Source: Mesostigma viride
Lineage: Eukaryota > Streptophyta > Mesostigmatophyceae > Mesostigmatales > Mesostigmataceae
DNA: 64,000 bases
Direction of reading: 5' to 3'
NCBI GenBank assembly: GCA_009746045.1
Contig: RPFO01000034.1
Location: 1 to 64,000, forward strand
The notes under the pieces were generated by a model. It worked only from the letters and a program-made list of their open reading frames with translations. It was not told where the DNA came from and did not search any database. Below are positions 42,601 through 50,698 of this stretch, one piece after another. The position numbers were made by a program, and so were the translations under genes. Numbering within the stretch: the first letter of the stretch is position 1; each line of letters opens with the position of its first letter.

Positions 42601-42646
42601 CGGCGAAGTGGACCGTCTTGATGCCCGCGGCTGGACACTTGTTCAT
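36608..42646 (-). CDS. Pol polyprotein: PR, C5-methyltransferase, RT, RNase H, integrase, PHD finger
   Basis: 2012 codons. Retropepsin-like: LDSGAQP 249-255 and ALLGVDV 329-335. C5-cytosine methyltransferase ~485-810: motif I LELFAGIGGG, motif IV AGWECQGLSQAG with catalytic Cys583, motif VI ENV 626-628, motif VIII THRLRAYWTN 664-673, motifs IX-X near 767-797. A hydrophobic segment lies at ~850-868. RT: Asp1070 in SSLDLRSGFHQ and YIDD 1130-1133. RNase H: Asp1279, Asp1346. Integrase: His1576, His1581, Cys1611, Cys1614, then Asp1645, Asp1704, Glu1739, and a GPY/F-like module near 1886. PHD finger 1943-1987 (C4HC3, Trp1982). All key residues are present, so it may be active. The frame extends upstream through a zinc knuckle to ~42789. 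Confidence 0.95.
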   Translation of the reverse strand: MNKCPAAGIKTVHFAEMAGKTDSMEAQVAAIKHGEEATAPPNQFETVYREDPFWAPMPGDVEINAAEATKGKQARSPLSFQQAPMLPAGQLPASFSMPLAGVQSAFEHANPAGLEQRRRLAPVYPMPFIVDVPMFSARQVVDTFGQKGVEWLGSVVSEIQLFADGHDVRTLRNSESVTYGRQPVEAAVPVVQAGVVSTSSQQRTSAVPQVPTVVPYPNGEPSMAFQAVGACGDVWSDMVTCPLVGAVKLDSGAQPLVISTDLATMLNLTYENGGLVESPVSVSGWQGPASKPYAMTAVKVNVIFNPLRASSMTTVSAYALVVNKCGYSALLGVDVLARAMVQVDYRAEEASYIPDWDGAGLKRASVPVSCFSSSAGAARLNPSAAAGVVEVSMVEVRAAGSSAWDKHRTVLPQPTASIAKMRTQWSLDAVTSTRQLAMRKRVTEAVITIPQMASHGLTLLQPGVSEAQGNFSAAILPQAPDFAKGAVVLELFAGIGGGIAGFLAAGGVCRKLIAVEPSHKARQVYFSHCGVLSREYPAQFPPSAWRDPFGECPQDIRAIGEVQVQQLLRRHHAIDLVIAGWECQGLSQAGQGRGLADPRSALFWELLRVVGLLQSRQPHPPAYLFENVVAGDSPHQAVREDWATIVALLGEPIVCDNAGLGGLTHRLRAYWTNVACATDVQAVLGAVARQHPSVSAEVALPSHLVTQKVDSEDRPPYARVNRVGSPMCALPTLVSYQGSTAYRDRGKGLVWDTTTGLLVQPPAEFREASMGFHVGASALPGVLESERWSLIGQAMSVLQVGYVLLASVAVRQSGGASPANPPQQVEARAAKLKRPAATGTSSAWGWRLRQVWTIILMTALLTSTVLAGEPTLHRVIHRAAREAPAVGVTPGVAAFSLFHDDAARAPHLEAHAVAVGDPADTHPWAIGEHLSDAQRSAMLKWLGTARGAFAFTSDELGCFNGGTMRVPLDTDTPLFRRQHRLSQAELDFVAEQCKELEDAGIIRQSSSSYAAAVVVAPKKDAITGAWTGMRMATDLRLLNAHTPVDRYPMPRVDDVLDKISPHVKFVSSLDLRSGFHQIAVAPEDQRKLAFWGGGNLYEWVRMPFGHRNASAVFQRAMDKVLAGLPFAACYIDDVIVFSATFEEHLAHLEQVRLALEEHNMRLHPEKCKFAQRTLSFLGHQIVPGGRTPDAAKVESIVQAAVPTDVSGVRAYLGLAGYYRGYIENFSSKVKPLTELLKKGCVWAWGPAQQRAIETIKQELTSAPILRAPDYALPFVLYTDWSKVGLGAVLAQKDGDGREHVIAYASRSNNPAESRYSSYEGEALAVVWAIKHFRPYLVGRVFTLVTDHQPLQWLMTNTNLTGKLARWAMIIQEYHMTIVHRAGKDHVNADVLSRYAMPTTVDHTGARAMGAEGSSGSVVFVNAAGYAADDEEEAWWRSVEYSVADFGISDDPVRPSPFTPSKAVCAMEEGRSLSFDIDPSLQQLIAVQALLARSSLADCYTADIWLDGRVLEQVQGAVLTPTPVDWTPAQKATELNRVQHRAATYGWEDGVLYKLLGKRRVVVPPPDKRVAIVQAYHERYGHLGGNRTLSLVRTSYWWNNMRHTVAQVVASCVPCARTKANFSADHGAKELMSLPIKGLFYRWHVDLCGPFQESPDGNLYVMVCVESFSKWVELIPIADKHAATTAKHFADIITRFGAPAEVVTDQGGEFRGEFQELLDGCLIDHRRTSREHPQANGLAERLVQTVKQALRKWSLQVPESARWDRELAWIAMGYRMSPQESLATFSPYFLLFGRNPLLPTEAQVAHPEPMAFDNAQQFLVEVLARAETFKKVMPIAMNNLFIAQHRDSLRYAQRRGGAYMARQLRFRPGQYVFLRTQLKHTLDVEAGPTILRIVAIKPSGVAILEGADGSRTTDNLSNLSPCSLPNLVHDLQPHTSRRVKDAQCQVCHRVDQAESMLLCDQCNCGWHMQCLQPVVTSIPEGDWFCPVCTAAQFTSRSLTAVTAALVLVRSLSS

Positions 42647-44481
42647 CAGGTGCCACTTCGTGTCTGCCCCATGCGGCTTCGTGCAGCGGCTTGGACACTC
42701 GCGACTAAGGTGCCCATCCTTGTCGCAAAGGAAGCAGCCCGATTTGCGCGCATCCGTCCTAGTACCCGTCTGTGAGGACGTGCCCCCCCAGCTCGCGTCG
42801 GGGCGGCAGCGTCTTTGTTGCCGCCAGCGGCGTTACCCTGGGTTGCATCATGCGATGAGGCGTTGCGAGACCCCCCTTGGTTCCTGCTAGCACCGTGGCC
42901 GCCTTGCGGGCGCGCTTGTCTTGTGGCAGACGACTCACCCGACTTGGCCTTGGTCAGCGCGTCGACCTTGGCCTGCAGCTCGGCCACCACCGTGCTTACC
43001 GAGATCCGGCCTTGCGCGTGTCGTCGCATCATGGCCCTGACCTCAATGCACAGTGACCGCAATCGCCACGGCTGGCCGTTGGGCGGCGTGGGCAGCTCCA
43101 TCTCCTTGGAGCCTAGCGCTTGCAGCCATTTCTGACACGCCAGCTTTTCGGACCAGTCCTCCACTTCGCCGGCGAACTCCATGAGGCGCTCGTAAGATTG
43201 CTCCGGGGTTTCACCCTCGGCTATCTTGAAACTGCGCCACTCACGCTCTGCCTTGATGGTCTCCACCGGGTATTCCTGGCGAAGGAGGCCCCACAGTTCC
43301 TCGGCAGGGTCGACACCATACATGATGTTGTCATAGTCGGGCTGGCCACGCCCGTCGAAGCCGAACCACACGTCCGTGTGACGCGTGTACAGCGAGACCT
43401 CTCTCCACTGCTCCACCAGCCTAGCCACTCGCCTCAGCGTAAGGCCGTGAAAGAAAAAATGCATGTTGTTCATCACAAACTCATGCATTACAGCGCCTTG
43501 CGTAGTCATGTATTGCAGATCAATCCATGACTTGTACGCGTTGTAGGCCTGCGCCAGCGTGGCCAGATTGCCGGTTGTGGAGAACTTCTCGCGCATGTCC
43601 ACCCGTGGTAGGGTGGGCATCTTCGCGCCTTCCGGTATGAGGCGCACCCTTTGCGGGTACTGCACCCCATCGGCATCCTCCGGCGGTCGCTGAGCTGCGC
43701 GTCCCTGCGCCAGCGTGCTTGGTCGTGCTGCCTCCCGTACTCGGAAAGCCAGCGGCGTGGTTATGTCCTCCATGGGCGGAATGCGCCCGATTGGCACACT
43801 TGACCACCGTGCAGTCGACCCGCCGGTCAGCGCCCCACCGCCTCGCCCAAACGGAATTGAGGCCCCGCCTGGCAGCATGCGTCCTGGTGCACCCCTGTGT
43901 GGGTCCATCGCGCGCGCCAGCCCTGCCCCGTTCTCCTCGTGCAATCCGTCTCGCGCTTGATCGAAAGGCAGGCGCCTGGGCGCCAGCGTATACTCGCCCC
44001 GTGGCTGACCATCCGCCTCACCAAGCAAGTCGTGTTGGGTTAGCGACCCAGCCAAAACCCCCGGTTCCATCGAAGCCCTTCCCGCCGCATTACCTGAGGT
44101 TGGCGGCTGGTCCCGCTCCCTCGGCTCCGCGGCAACACCACTGGGGCCCGGCATCGATGCCTGCCCGTCCCATGGTGTGGACTGCAGATGACGACCCTCT
44201 ACGGCCACCAATCTGTCGGTCACTTCCCGCATCTGCAGCGCCAATTGCTGCTGCAACTGTTGCGACTGTTGCTGCATCTGCGCTTGCATCTGCGCGAACA
44301 GCGCCACCATACTCAGCGGCGCTTCTTGGTCGCGACTCTCACCCACTGCGGGTACGGCGGGAGGAATCCCGCCATTCGACCCCGGAGCGGACGTGTCGGC
44401 ATCTGCTCTATTTGCATCTGCCATGGCTCGAGTCTGCGCTCGCGTCAGTGGCATGCACCAGCTGACCGATGGGCAAAACAA
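42646..44481 (-). CDS. Ty3-type Gag
   Basis: 611 codons from 44481; a better start may be the Met at 44451 (MPLTRAQTRAMADAN). Gln-rich coiled-coil stretch (MQAQMQQQSQQLQQQLALQM), then a capsid-like region with WIDLQYMTTQGAVMHEFVMNN and LWGLLRQEYPVETIKAEREW, then a basic tail. The usual CCHC knuckle is not in this frame: CFLCDKDGHLSREC is read in the pol frame between 42789 and 42646. The two frames switch at a run of seven C (G on the coding strand) at 42783-42789, where slipping back one base joins Gag to Pol. Confidence 0.85.
   Translation of the reverse strand: MFCPSVSWCMPLTRAQTRAMADANRADADTSAPGSNGGIPPAVPAVGESRDQEAPLSMVALFAQMQAQMQQQSQQLQQQLALQMREVTDRLVAVEGRHLQSTPWDGQASMPGPSGVAAEPRERDQPPTSGNAAGRASMEPGVLAGSLTQHDLLGEADGQPRGEYTLAPRRLPFDQARDGLHEENGAGLARAMDPHRGAPGRMLPGGASIPFGRGGGALTGGSTARWSSVPIGRIPPMEDITTPLAFRVREAARPSTLAQGRAAQRPPEDADGVQYPQRVRLIPEGAKMPTLPRVDMREKFSTTGNLATLAQAYNAYKSWIDLQYMTTQGAVMHEFVMNNMHFFFHGLTLRRVARLVEQWREVSLYTRHTDVWFGFDGRGQPDYDNIMYGVDPAEELWGLLRQEYPVETIKAEREWRSFKIAEGETPEQSYERLMEFAGEVEDWSEKLACQKWLQALGSKEMELPTPPNGQPWRLRSLCIEVRAMMRRHAQGRISVSTVVAELQAKVDALTKAKSGESSATRQARPQGGHGASRNQGGSRNASSHDATQGNAAGGNKDAAAPTRAGGARPHRRVLGRMRANRAASFATRMGTLVASVQAAARSRMGQTRSGT
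42783..42789 (-). promoter_or_regulatory. Putative -1 frameshift site between gag and pol
   Basis: Coding-strand GCT GGG GGG GCA. Re-reading one G moves the ribosome from the gag frame into the frame that carries the zinc knuckle and then pol without a stop. It could equally be a one-base deletion or sequencing error in a homopolymer; both readings are open. Confidence 0.45.
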
Positions 44482-44750
44482 GAACCAACAAGCCTAGGTT
44501 TCGCTGAGAAGAAGCAACAACCAAAGGCTTTATAACAGGTGTCAAGGATAACGACTCGACTAGCCTGCCAGAAAAAGACAAGAGCCAGCAAATTCTGGCT
44601 AGTTCTATTTTCTTAAAATCTGTCTCAAGACACTTCCTTTACAAACTGTCAGCCAGGCCGTTCCCTGTACTGCTGATGGTTGCTAAACACTAAAGCCAAC
44701 GTCTTGGCTTCGAACAGAAGGAAGCAGACTACCGGGTAGTCTCTTCGAGT
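44482..44750 (-). promoter_or_regulatory. Leader between A1 and gag
   Basis: No ORF. Directly inside A1 on the minus strand lies ACTCGAAGAGACTACCCGGTAGTCT, whose AGACTACC/GGTAGTCT halves form a perfect stem. No clear tRNA-complementary primer site is seen, so priming may be unusual. Confidence 0.45.
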
Positions 44751-45887
44751 AAAGAAAGGAGGGCTCTCAGCCGAGGACAAGGAACTGTCCCTCGTGCCTG
44801 ATAACCACCTTATTGCCTCCCCTGCTATAGAATAATGCTTTCAAAACACACACTTTGCACAGTCTGATGATGAAGCCGCACATGCGGAGTTTATTGAGAA
44901 AGTTAATACAATTACAACACGTTGATAGTCTCAATATCGATGCACTCCATGCTCACGAGCCCGCAGTTAGGCAGCGCTCCATGACATGCTACCGGCCTTG
45001 CTCCCAAGGAAAGGGAGAAACACGAAGGCCACTAACGAGAGACTCGAAGAGACTACACGCTGCGTGAGAGTCCTCTTCGACTATGAACCAAACCATTCGT
45101 CATGCCACACGCATGACACACGCCACACTTGTCAGTCCAGCCAGGAATGCCAAAACTATCTTGCTGCCTGAACCATGCGAATAGAAACCGCATTCCAGTT
45201 GCCGTCCTGGCTTTCTACCACACATGCCAACAAAAGCAGGAAGGCATCCCGACAAATCTAAATTGCTACCCTGTTGCCGATCTCATCTCCTAGAGGCTCC
45301 GGCATTTCTGTCCCTGGGAATGTCCGACATTGAGTCACGTCCAGCAAGGTCGAAGCATAATATCCTTCAGACAATCTGCACGCTCACACCTTGCGTGTGA
45401 GTGGCCCAGCAAACATTGCGTCTAATCGTTCCTTTCTAGAAGAAATCCCTTTTTAGGGCTGCCAGCGATTTCGCATTCATTCCAGCGATCTGGCTCCGCA
45501 CCGCAAATTGTCCTTTTCCATTTTCTGTCCAGTCCTCATAACGTTGACCCGCTATTCTACACCACAAAGACACCTGGCCTGTCAATAGCCTCGGCGCTGT
45601 TGAAGTCCAGCAGTACAGCTTCAGCTCCAGCTGTCCACTAACACGCGTATGATCCTCTCGACGCTGCACACTTGTGCTGCCGTCCGCTCAAGTCAGTGCT
45701 GCGCGCCCAGCTGTGCCTGGCCCGGCGCGCGTGCACGTACACTTTCGTCCGCTCTTATGCTGCAAGTGCTAGTGTCCCCCCCCGGTCACTAGCCTTTGTC
45801 GAAAATGCGTAGAAGACAAATTCCTTGCGCACGTCACCGGTCTTGTGCATAGTGGGCGCCCGGATGACATAGCGCGCGTCCGTGACA
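44751..45887 (-). repeat. A1 repeat (5' LTR-like), outer 5' terminus
   Basis: Partner of 35301-36436. The outer end, TGTCACGG on the minus strand, abuts AGGGT at 45888-45892. It is expected to contain the promoter on the minus strand; no TATA box was confidently placed. Confidence 0.9.
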
Positions 45888-46129
45888 AGGGTGGTTTACC
45901 GCCAGGGTAATCAGCTTGACCCAAGTGTAGCCTGGCCATTGTATTCCCCATCGTCGGGCTCGTCCCGGATGGGGTTGATGGTACTTACGCAACAAGATAT
46001 CATAACCCCAATCTGCGGTGTACTCAAAGATACATCTGCTGGTTCTGATGTCCCCCTTGGTTAAGACCCATCCAAATTCAACCGGGTCCAGATGTAGTAA
46101 ATCGAGCCGTGTGTTGCCCACGTGTAGCC

Positions 46130-46307
46130 ATGTAATGCTCCCAAAATGTCCGTCCTATAGTCAGCGAAAGTTGGTGCGAGAGGTCCCCAGTTCGATTCCG
46201 GTCGGATTCATTTGCAGATCGCGTTTTTCCGCGTTTTCCGCGGCCCGGCACTGAACGCAAATGGTTTTCACCTTTGCGGAGTGCCTGATCAGAATGTAAT
46301 GCTCCCA
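46130..46307 (+). mobile_element. tRNA-derived SINE inside the LINE 3' UTR
   Basis: A 150-bp insert (46144-46293) flanked by the perfect 14-bp duplication ATGTAATGCTCCCA (46130-46143, 46294-46307). The related LINE fragment at 13.4 kb lacks it. The head resembles a tRNA: TCCGTCC at 46148 pairs with GGTCGGA at about 46200 with one mismatch, an A-box-like TAGTCAGCGAAAGTTGG and a B box AGTTCGATTCC lie between, and the anticodon arm is shortened. The tail has no poly(A). Confidence 0.8.
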
Positions 46308-46500
46308 ACCGGGGATAATGGGTCCGGCTGGATCATGCAAGATCTTGGCACAGACCATGGGGCTACGCGTATGCGGTGACACTGGGAAGATGGCGTGTAC
46401 GCATATAAGGTGGATAGTTGATACAGACACCCATTGTGGCCAGGAATAGCTTCCATGCAGCAGTTGTAGTTGGAGCCCGTCATGTGGCAGAACCGTCACG

Positions 46501-47310
46501 TCAGACTAAACCTTTGCACGCAGGCGTGACTCCATCGGCGTAGAAGCTAACCCAGTCGCCGGTTATAATTGGCTTGCGTGGGGCAGTCATCAATGCATGC
46601 CACGCCGCTGGTATCGCACGGGTTTGCCACGCCTGCAGGGAGGGCGTGTGAGGGACCCAAGTGCTGAACTCGTCGTAGCTGAGCCGTCGATACGTAGCGC
46701 CGTGCCCCAGGTAGAGGTCCAGCACCCTGACAATCGGCGGTGACGCGCGCAGAAAGCCATCATACGGGTTGTGTCCGTGGAGAGTGCCGAGGGGCTTGTT
46801 AGTAGCGTCAGTGATCAAGTCATTAAAAAAGAGTGGCTGTCGTGCCACCTCCTCACGGGTAGTAGGGAAGACCAGGCGACCTGGCTTGAGCTTATTGTAA
46901 CCCGTCCATATGCGCTGCCAGTACCATGCATGGGAGTCCTTTGTACGAAATAATTAAGGGTGCTGCACAGTATTCCCGTCCCCAGTTGCCACGAGGTGCC
47001 ACTGGCATGGGTGGAAAGAGAGGCTAGCGTTTCACGAGCAAGCATGCAGCCAGGGTGTGTGTTGACTCCCATAAAAACAGATATCACTTGTTTAGCATAT
47101 AGCGACCACAAACGCCATTGTATGTTGTGGTGGAGCCCTAGGCCCGGCCCCGTGCAACCATGACATCTCTCTGTTGATCCATCCGTGTACCGTTTGGGAG
47201 ATTAAGCCTTTCTGTTTCCAGACAAAATTGCTGCCAATCCGTTGTATGAGCTGTGTGGTGGCGTCATTGGGTGGGTGTGCTTGGCAATAGTACAGAACCT
47301 TAGAGAACAA
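46501..47310 (-). pseudogene. LINE ORF2 post-RT region
   Basis: Broken frames read SKVLYYCQAHPPNDATTQLI and IGSNFVWKQKG (connection region after RT), then a frame starting ARQPLFFNDLITDATNKPLG with TLHGHNPYDGFL, which matches the 13.5 kb fragment. At least two frameshifts. Confidence 0.75.
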
Positions 47311-47345
47311 CAGTTGGTTGACGATCAGGGTTCACCCGCGTAGGC

Positions 47346-48498
47346 TCATGCGGTGGACGGCCCCCCAGCGCCCTGCCGGGTAAGGAGAACGCCTGCAAGT
47401 TTGCCCACGTGGTTGGTTTCATCATACAGGAACGAATGTTGTTCAGCCAAGCGTCCCTCGGGCGTGCATCCGATGGGACAATTGTGCAAAAGGTGGTGAT
47501 CCCCCGGCTTGACCCAGGTCACAGCCAGGTTGGGGAGGGCGGAGCGTAGGTTGTTGGTTTTGCCGATGTGCAGTCCCGTGGACTTGAGCACATTGCATCG
47601 TTGTTGTGTGGCAACAGAATAGGTAGTGATATTTTCCATGACAGCATGCACTTCAGGCAATGAGATACAAACATTTGTTGTGTCATCCACATAAGCCGTT
47701 TGGAATATACCTTTGCCGTTACCTGTCGGGAAGCCCCGAATGCGTGGATCGTTCTGGTGTAGCCAGTAGAGTCCTGCGTGGGCCAAGAGAAATAGAATAG
47801 GGGACATGCAATCTCCTTGTGGGAGCGATCGTGAACTAGCGCCGTTCGCTGACTTGTGTCCATCTATTAGTAAATACCATGCAAGTGATTTGATCATACC
47901 CATAATGACGGTCATGAGTTGTGGGCCAAATCCTAGTGCGGTTAGAATGTGTTCGAGGTATTCCCAGCACATACGGTCAAAGGCTTTTTCGAAATCCCAG
48001 AACAATAAGAAGCCCTCTATATCGTCGCGCCATGCTTTGTCCACAATGTCCATCCATGATGAGGGTGATGCTGTCGTTGATGTGAAGATTGGCCCTAAAG
48101 CCCACTTGCTCCGGACCAATGAGGAAGTCTAGGACGGTGTATAAGCGTCGTTGGATTATTTTACTGATGATTTTGTACGCTACCGTGAGGCCTCCGGAGA
48201 CGGATTGGGCGGTAGTTTTTCCATAGGGTCTTGTCTCCCTTTTTGTACAGTAAGATAAGCGCAGATTCAGCCCAACTGCCGCTTACCTTACCGTGCCGCC
48301 AAATTTCAATAATACATTCATAAAAGTCTATGTGTAGGAGGGACCAGAACGTTTTCCAGAATTCAATAGGCAGACCGTCGACCCCGGGGGCGCGACCGGT
48401 TTTGATGTGTTCCATAGCTGTGGTGGCCTCTTCCATGGAAGGGATTTGATCGAGTTCCTGCTGTTGAGAGCTGGTGTAAGACGACGGGGAATTGCATG
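47346..48498 (-). pseudogene. LINE ORF2 reverse transcriptase
   Basis: Starts QQQELDQIPSMEEATTAMEH then KTGRAPGVDGLPIEFWK and LLYKKGDKTLWKNYRPI. After a frameshift near 48170 it continues with LLFWDFEKAFDRMCWEYL (motif A), SLPQGDCMSPILFLL (motif B) and AYVDDTTNV (motif C, YVDD). Catalytic residues remain, but the shift and the large insertion upstream of the domain break ORF2. Confidence 0.85.
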
Positions 48499-48794
48499 GA
48501 GTTGGTGGCCGTAAGTTTACTCAGTTGGACAAGGATTCAAGTGAGCAAACTTTCGGCGCGCAACGCGCGGCTTGTTCAGGAAGTACGGCAAATCGAAAAA
48601 TGCCTAGGCACTTTTCGATTCTACTAGGCTTTTTTTTTTCAGGACTAGTCGGTCGCAACTACCGTAGTAGCGAGGCATTTTATGCGTGCTCGACTGCTCG
48701 GCATTTTGGGTTTAACGGACTGCACTGCACGTCGAATTTGAATGAAAGCAACTGTTGCACACGTTTAGAGCTCGGTGGGTGAGAACAAGCGGAA

Positions 48795-49284
48795 ATGGCT
48801 GCCAAAATGGGCACCGAAACCATGCAATTATGCGGGGGTGGTTGCGGAAACATGACTGGCTCAGTCCACAAGTGCACATGCGGCAAGTGGATGCATGTTT
48901 TTTGTGGCGTCGGCGTGGGAGAAGAAGGTTTTGGACAGAAAATTCTGTGCAAGGAATGCTGCGGCGATACGAAGGAGCCGAAACTTAGTCGCTCCGGATG
49001 ACCTGGGCAATCAGCTTCATAGCGCGAAAGGCATTGACAAGAGGGCTGCTAATGATAAAGAAGCCCACTCTGATGGGGAAGAAGATGAACAGCGGGATGC
49101 TGAGGACAGGGCCCTTCTAGCACGCGACATGGCCAGATTGGAAGTTGACCTTGACGAAGTGGACCATGCCGTTTTAAGTGGGCAAATGAAGGCCATGGCA
49201 GCTAAGCAGCAAGCTGGGACGGCGACCAATGTATTCAAGGGCACCAGAAAGCAGGTACAGGGCGAAGTATTTTTGAAATCATGA
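48795..49284 (+). CDS. Zinc-finger ORF, frameshifted or spliced
   Basis: An ATG at 48795 begins MAAKMGTETMQLCGGGCGNM; residues 13-56 have C...C...HKCTCGKWMHVFC...C..CC, a binuclear-type zinc finger pattern. The frame stops at 49001. The frame beginning before 48990 continues it with an acidic, probably coiled-coil tail (NDKEAHSDGEEDEQRDAEDR, MARLEVDLDEVDHAVL) to 49284. A one-base shift or a tiny intron near 48985-48995 would join them. No family named; similar Cys/His fingers occur in DNA-transposon accessory proteins (inference). Confidence 0.5.
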
Positions 49285-49334
49285 CAGGCTGCCTGCTGCG
49301 GACTTTCGTTTTGCGGTATATAGCGGTCATGCAT

Positions 49335-49520
49335 TCAGTTTAAGCCGTCTTTAGCGGTCATGCGGTCTGCTTGGAGGAGGCGGTACCTAATGGCTGCCGC
49401 GTTGGCCGGTGGCTGTGTCGCAATGGTGTCCACAGCGTCGACTAGTTGCGTAATGGTGTGAGGCGCTGAGTCCTCCCCATCGGCGGGGGAATGGGAGGCG
49501 GCTGACGGTGATTCCGCCAT
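49335..49520 (-). CDS. Short ORF, possible first exon
   Basis: An ATG at 49520 in good context (CTAGCCATGG) opens 61 codons starting MAESPSAASHSPADGEDS, with a helical second half (TITQLVDAVDTIATQPPANA). No family recognised. The sequence 50-145 bp upstream (49575-49664) is similar to 2816-2908, which likewise lies upstream of a minus-strand ORF (ATG at 2694). Confidence 0.3.
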   Translation of the reverse strand: MAESPSAASHSPADGEDSAPHTITQLVDAVDTIATQPPANAAAIRYRLLQADRMTAKDGLN

Positions 49521-49722
49521 GGCTAGTTTCCGGAAAATACGAACCCTGCCTGTGCTGCGTTTTATGATATTGCGCTAAATCTTGGGCGATGGCGGCCGCA
49601 AATTATATCATCGTGTTCGTCATCAAAAAGCGCGTCTACTGCAATTTACCCGACCAAATTTCATGCCCGGATGTAAAAGTTATGAGCATTCTCGGCATCC
49701 ATAGCTCGTCACACCGTAAACC

Positions 49723-49725
<3 letters not shown>

Positions 49726-49759
<34 letters not shown>

Positions 49760-50325
49760 GCTATGGATGGCATGGGCATGGGCGGTGGCATGGGCATGGG
49801 CGGTGGCATGGGCATGGGGCTGGGCATGGGCCGGGCTGGCATGGGCGGCGGTGGGATGGGCATGGACGGTGGCATGGGCGGTGGCATGGGTAGCGCTGGC
49901 ATGGGCATGGGCGGTGGCATGAGCGGTGGCATGGGCGGCGCTTGCATGGGCGGCACTGGCATGTAATTTGGGCATGGGCGGTGGCATGGGCATGGGCATG
50001 GGCATGGGCATGGTTGGTGGCATGGGCATGGGCATGGGCGGTGGCATGGGCATGGGCATGGGCGGTGGCATGGGCATGGGCATGGGCATGGCTGGCATGG
50101 GCGGTGGCATGGGCATGGGGCTGGGAATGGGCATGGCTGGCATGGGCGGCTGTGGGATGGGCATGGGGCTGGGCGGCGGTGGCATGGGCGGCGGCATGGG
50201 CATGGGCATGCATGGCTGGCATGGGCGGTGGTGGCATGGGCATGGGCGGCGGCATGGGCATGGCTGGCATGGCTGGCATGGGTGGTGGCATAGGCATGGG
50301 CATGGGCATAGGCGGAATGGGAGGC
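49726..50325. repeat. (GGGCAT)n hexamer array
   Basis: About 600 bp of GGGCAT/GGCGGT-type units. Both strands are open in all three frames (Met-Gly, His-Gly-Trp, Pro-Met, Ala-His repeats), which is a property of the repeat, so no CDS is called. A plus-strand frame from 49589 begins with non-repetitive MAAANYIIVFVIKKRVYCN before entering the array, so a Met/Gly-rich protein cannot be excluded. Confidence 0.9.
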
Positions 50326-50698
50326 ACAGCCGAGCCTAGCTTGAACCTTAATTGCCTTGTTGAGCTTCATTGCATGGGCATTCTTCGTTAGATTGTGACA
50401 TTGGTATTGTAACGACTAAAAGTAACGTAGTGGAGCTGCGGTCTTAATGAACTTTCATGATTTTTAGTGGAACTGACGTCTTAACGATTTATTATTATTA
50501 TGGTGCATGTCATGACTACAATTTGCATCGTTTTTCTGTGGAAACTACATGTCAAAGCTTCGTGCACAAGTGGCTAGAAACCATACCTGGCTAGGGTGAG
50601 GCAGCGTGGGGGGCAGGAGGGAGGGGGGGGGGGGGGGCGACACTTTACTTTGGGGAACACTTGCGGGGAGGTACGTGATATTATTCCATTGATTTCAC
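50326..50698. other. Unassigned part of the TIR element
   Basis: No ORF. Includes a G-run of about 16 bases at 50622-50637 and an imperfect repeat of TGGAGCTGCGGTCTTAATGAACTT / TGGAACTGACGTCTTAACGA near 50430-50490. Confidence 0.4.

Larger units (their letters stand above)
35158..45887 (-). mobile_element. Ty3-type element with methyltransferase, PHD finger and split direct repeats
   Basis: A 10.7 kb element. Read on the minus strand: A1 (45887-44751), leader, gag, pol with C5-methyltransferase and PHD finger, B1 (36582-36440), A2 (36436-35301), B2 (35300-35158). A1 and A2 are ~1137 bp and differ at about four positions. B1 and B2 are 143 bp and appear identical. The 5-bp AGGGT at 35153-35157 and 45888-45892 flanks the outer ends of A1 and B2, as expected of a DDE-integrase target duplication. 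Near-identical repeats and a 2012-codon intact pol frame indicate recent insertion. Confidence 0.9.

Noticed and set aside
42815-44535. Plus-strand ORFs opposite gag and pol (for example 43719-44465 and 37010-38134)
   Set aside because: They are antisense shadows of the intact gag and pol frames, without domains of their own.
49636-50391. Pro-Met, Ala-His, Met-Gly and His-Gly-Trp ORFs over the hexamer array
   Set aside because: All frames of (GGGCAT)n are open, so length is not evidence of coding.
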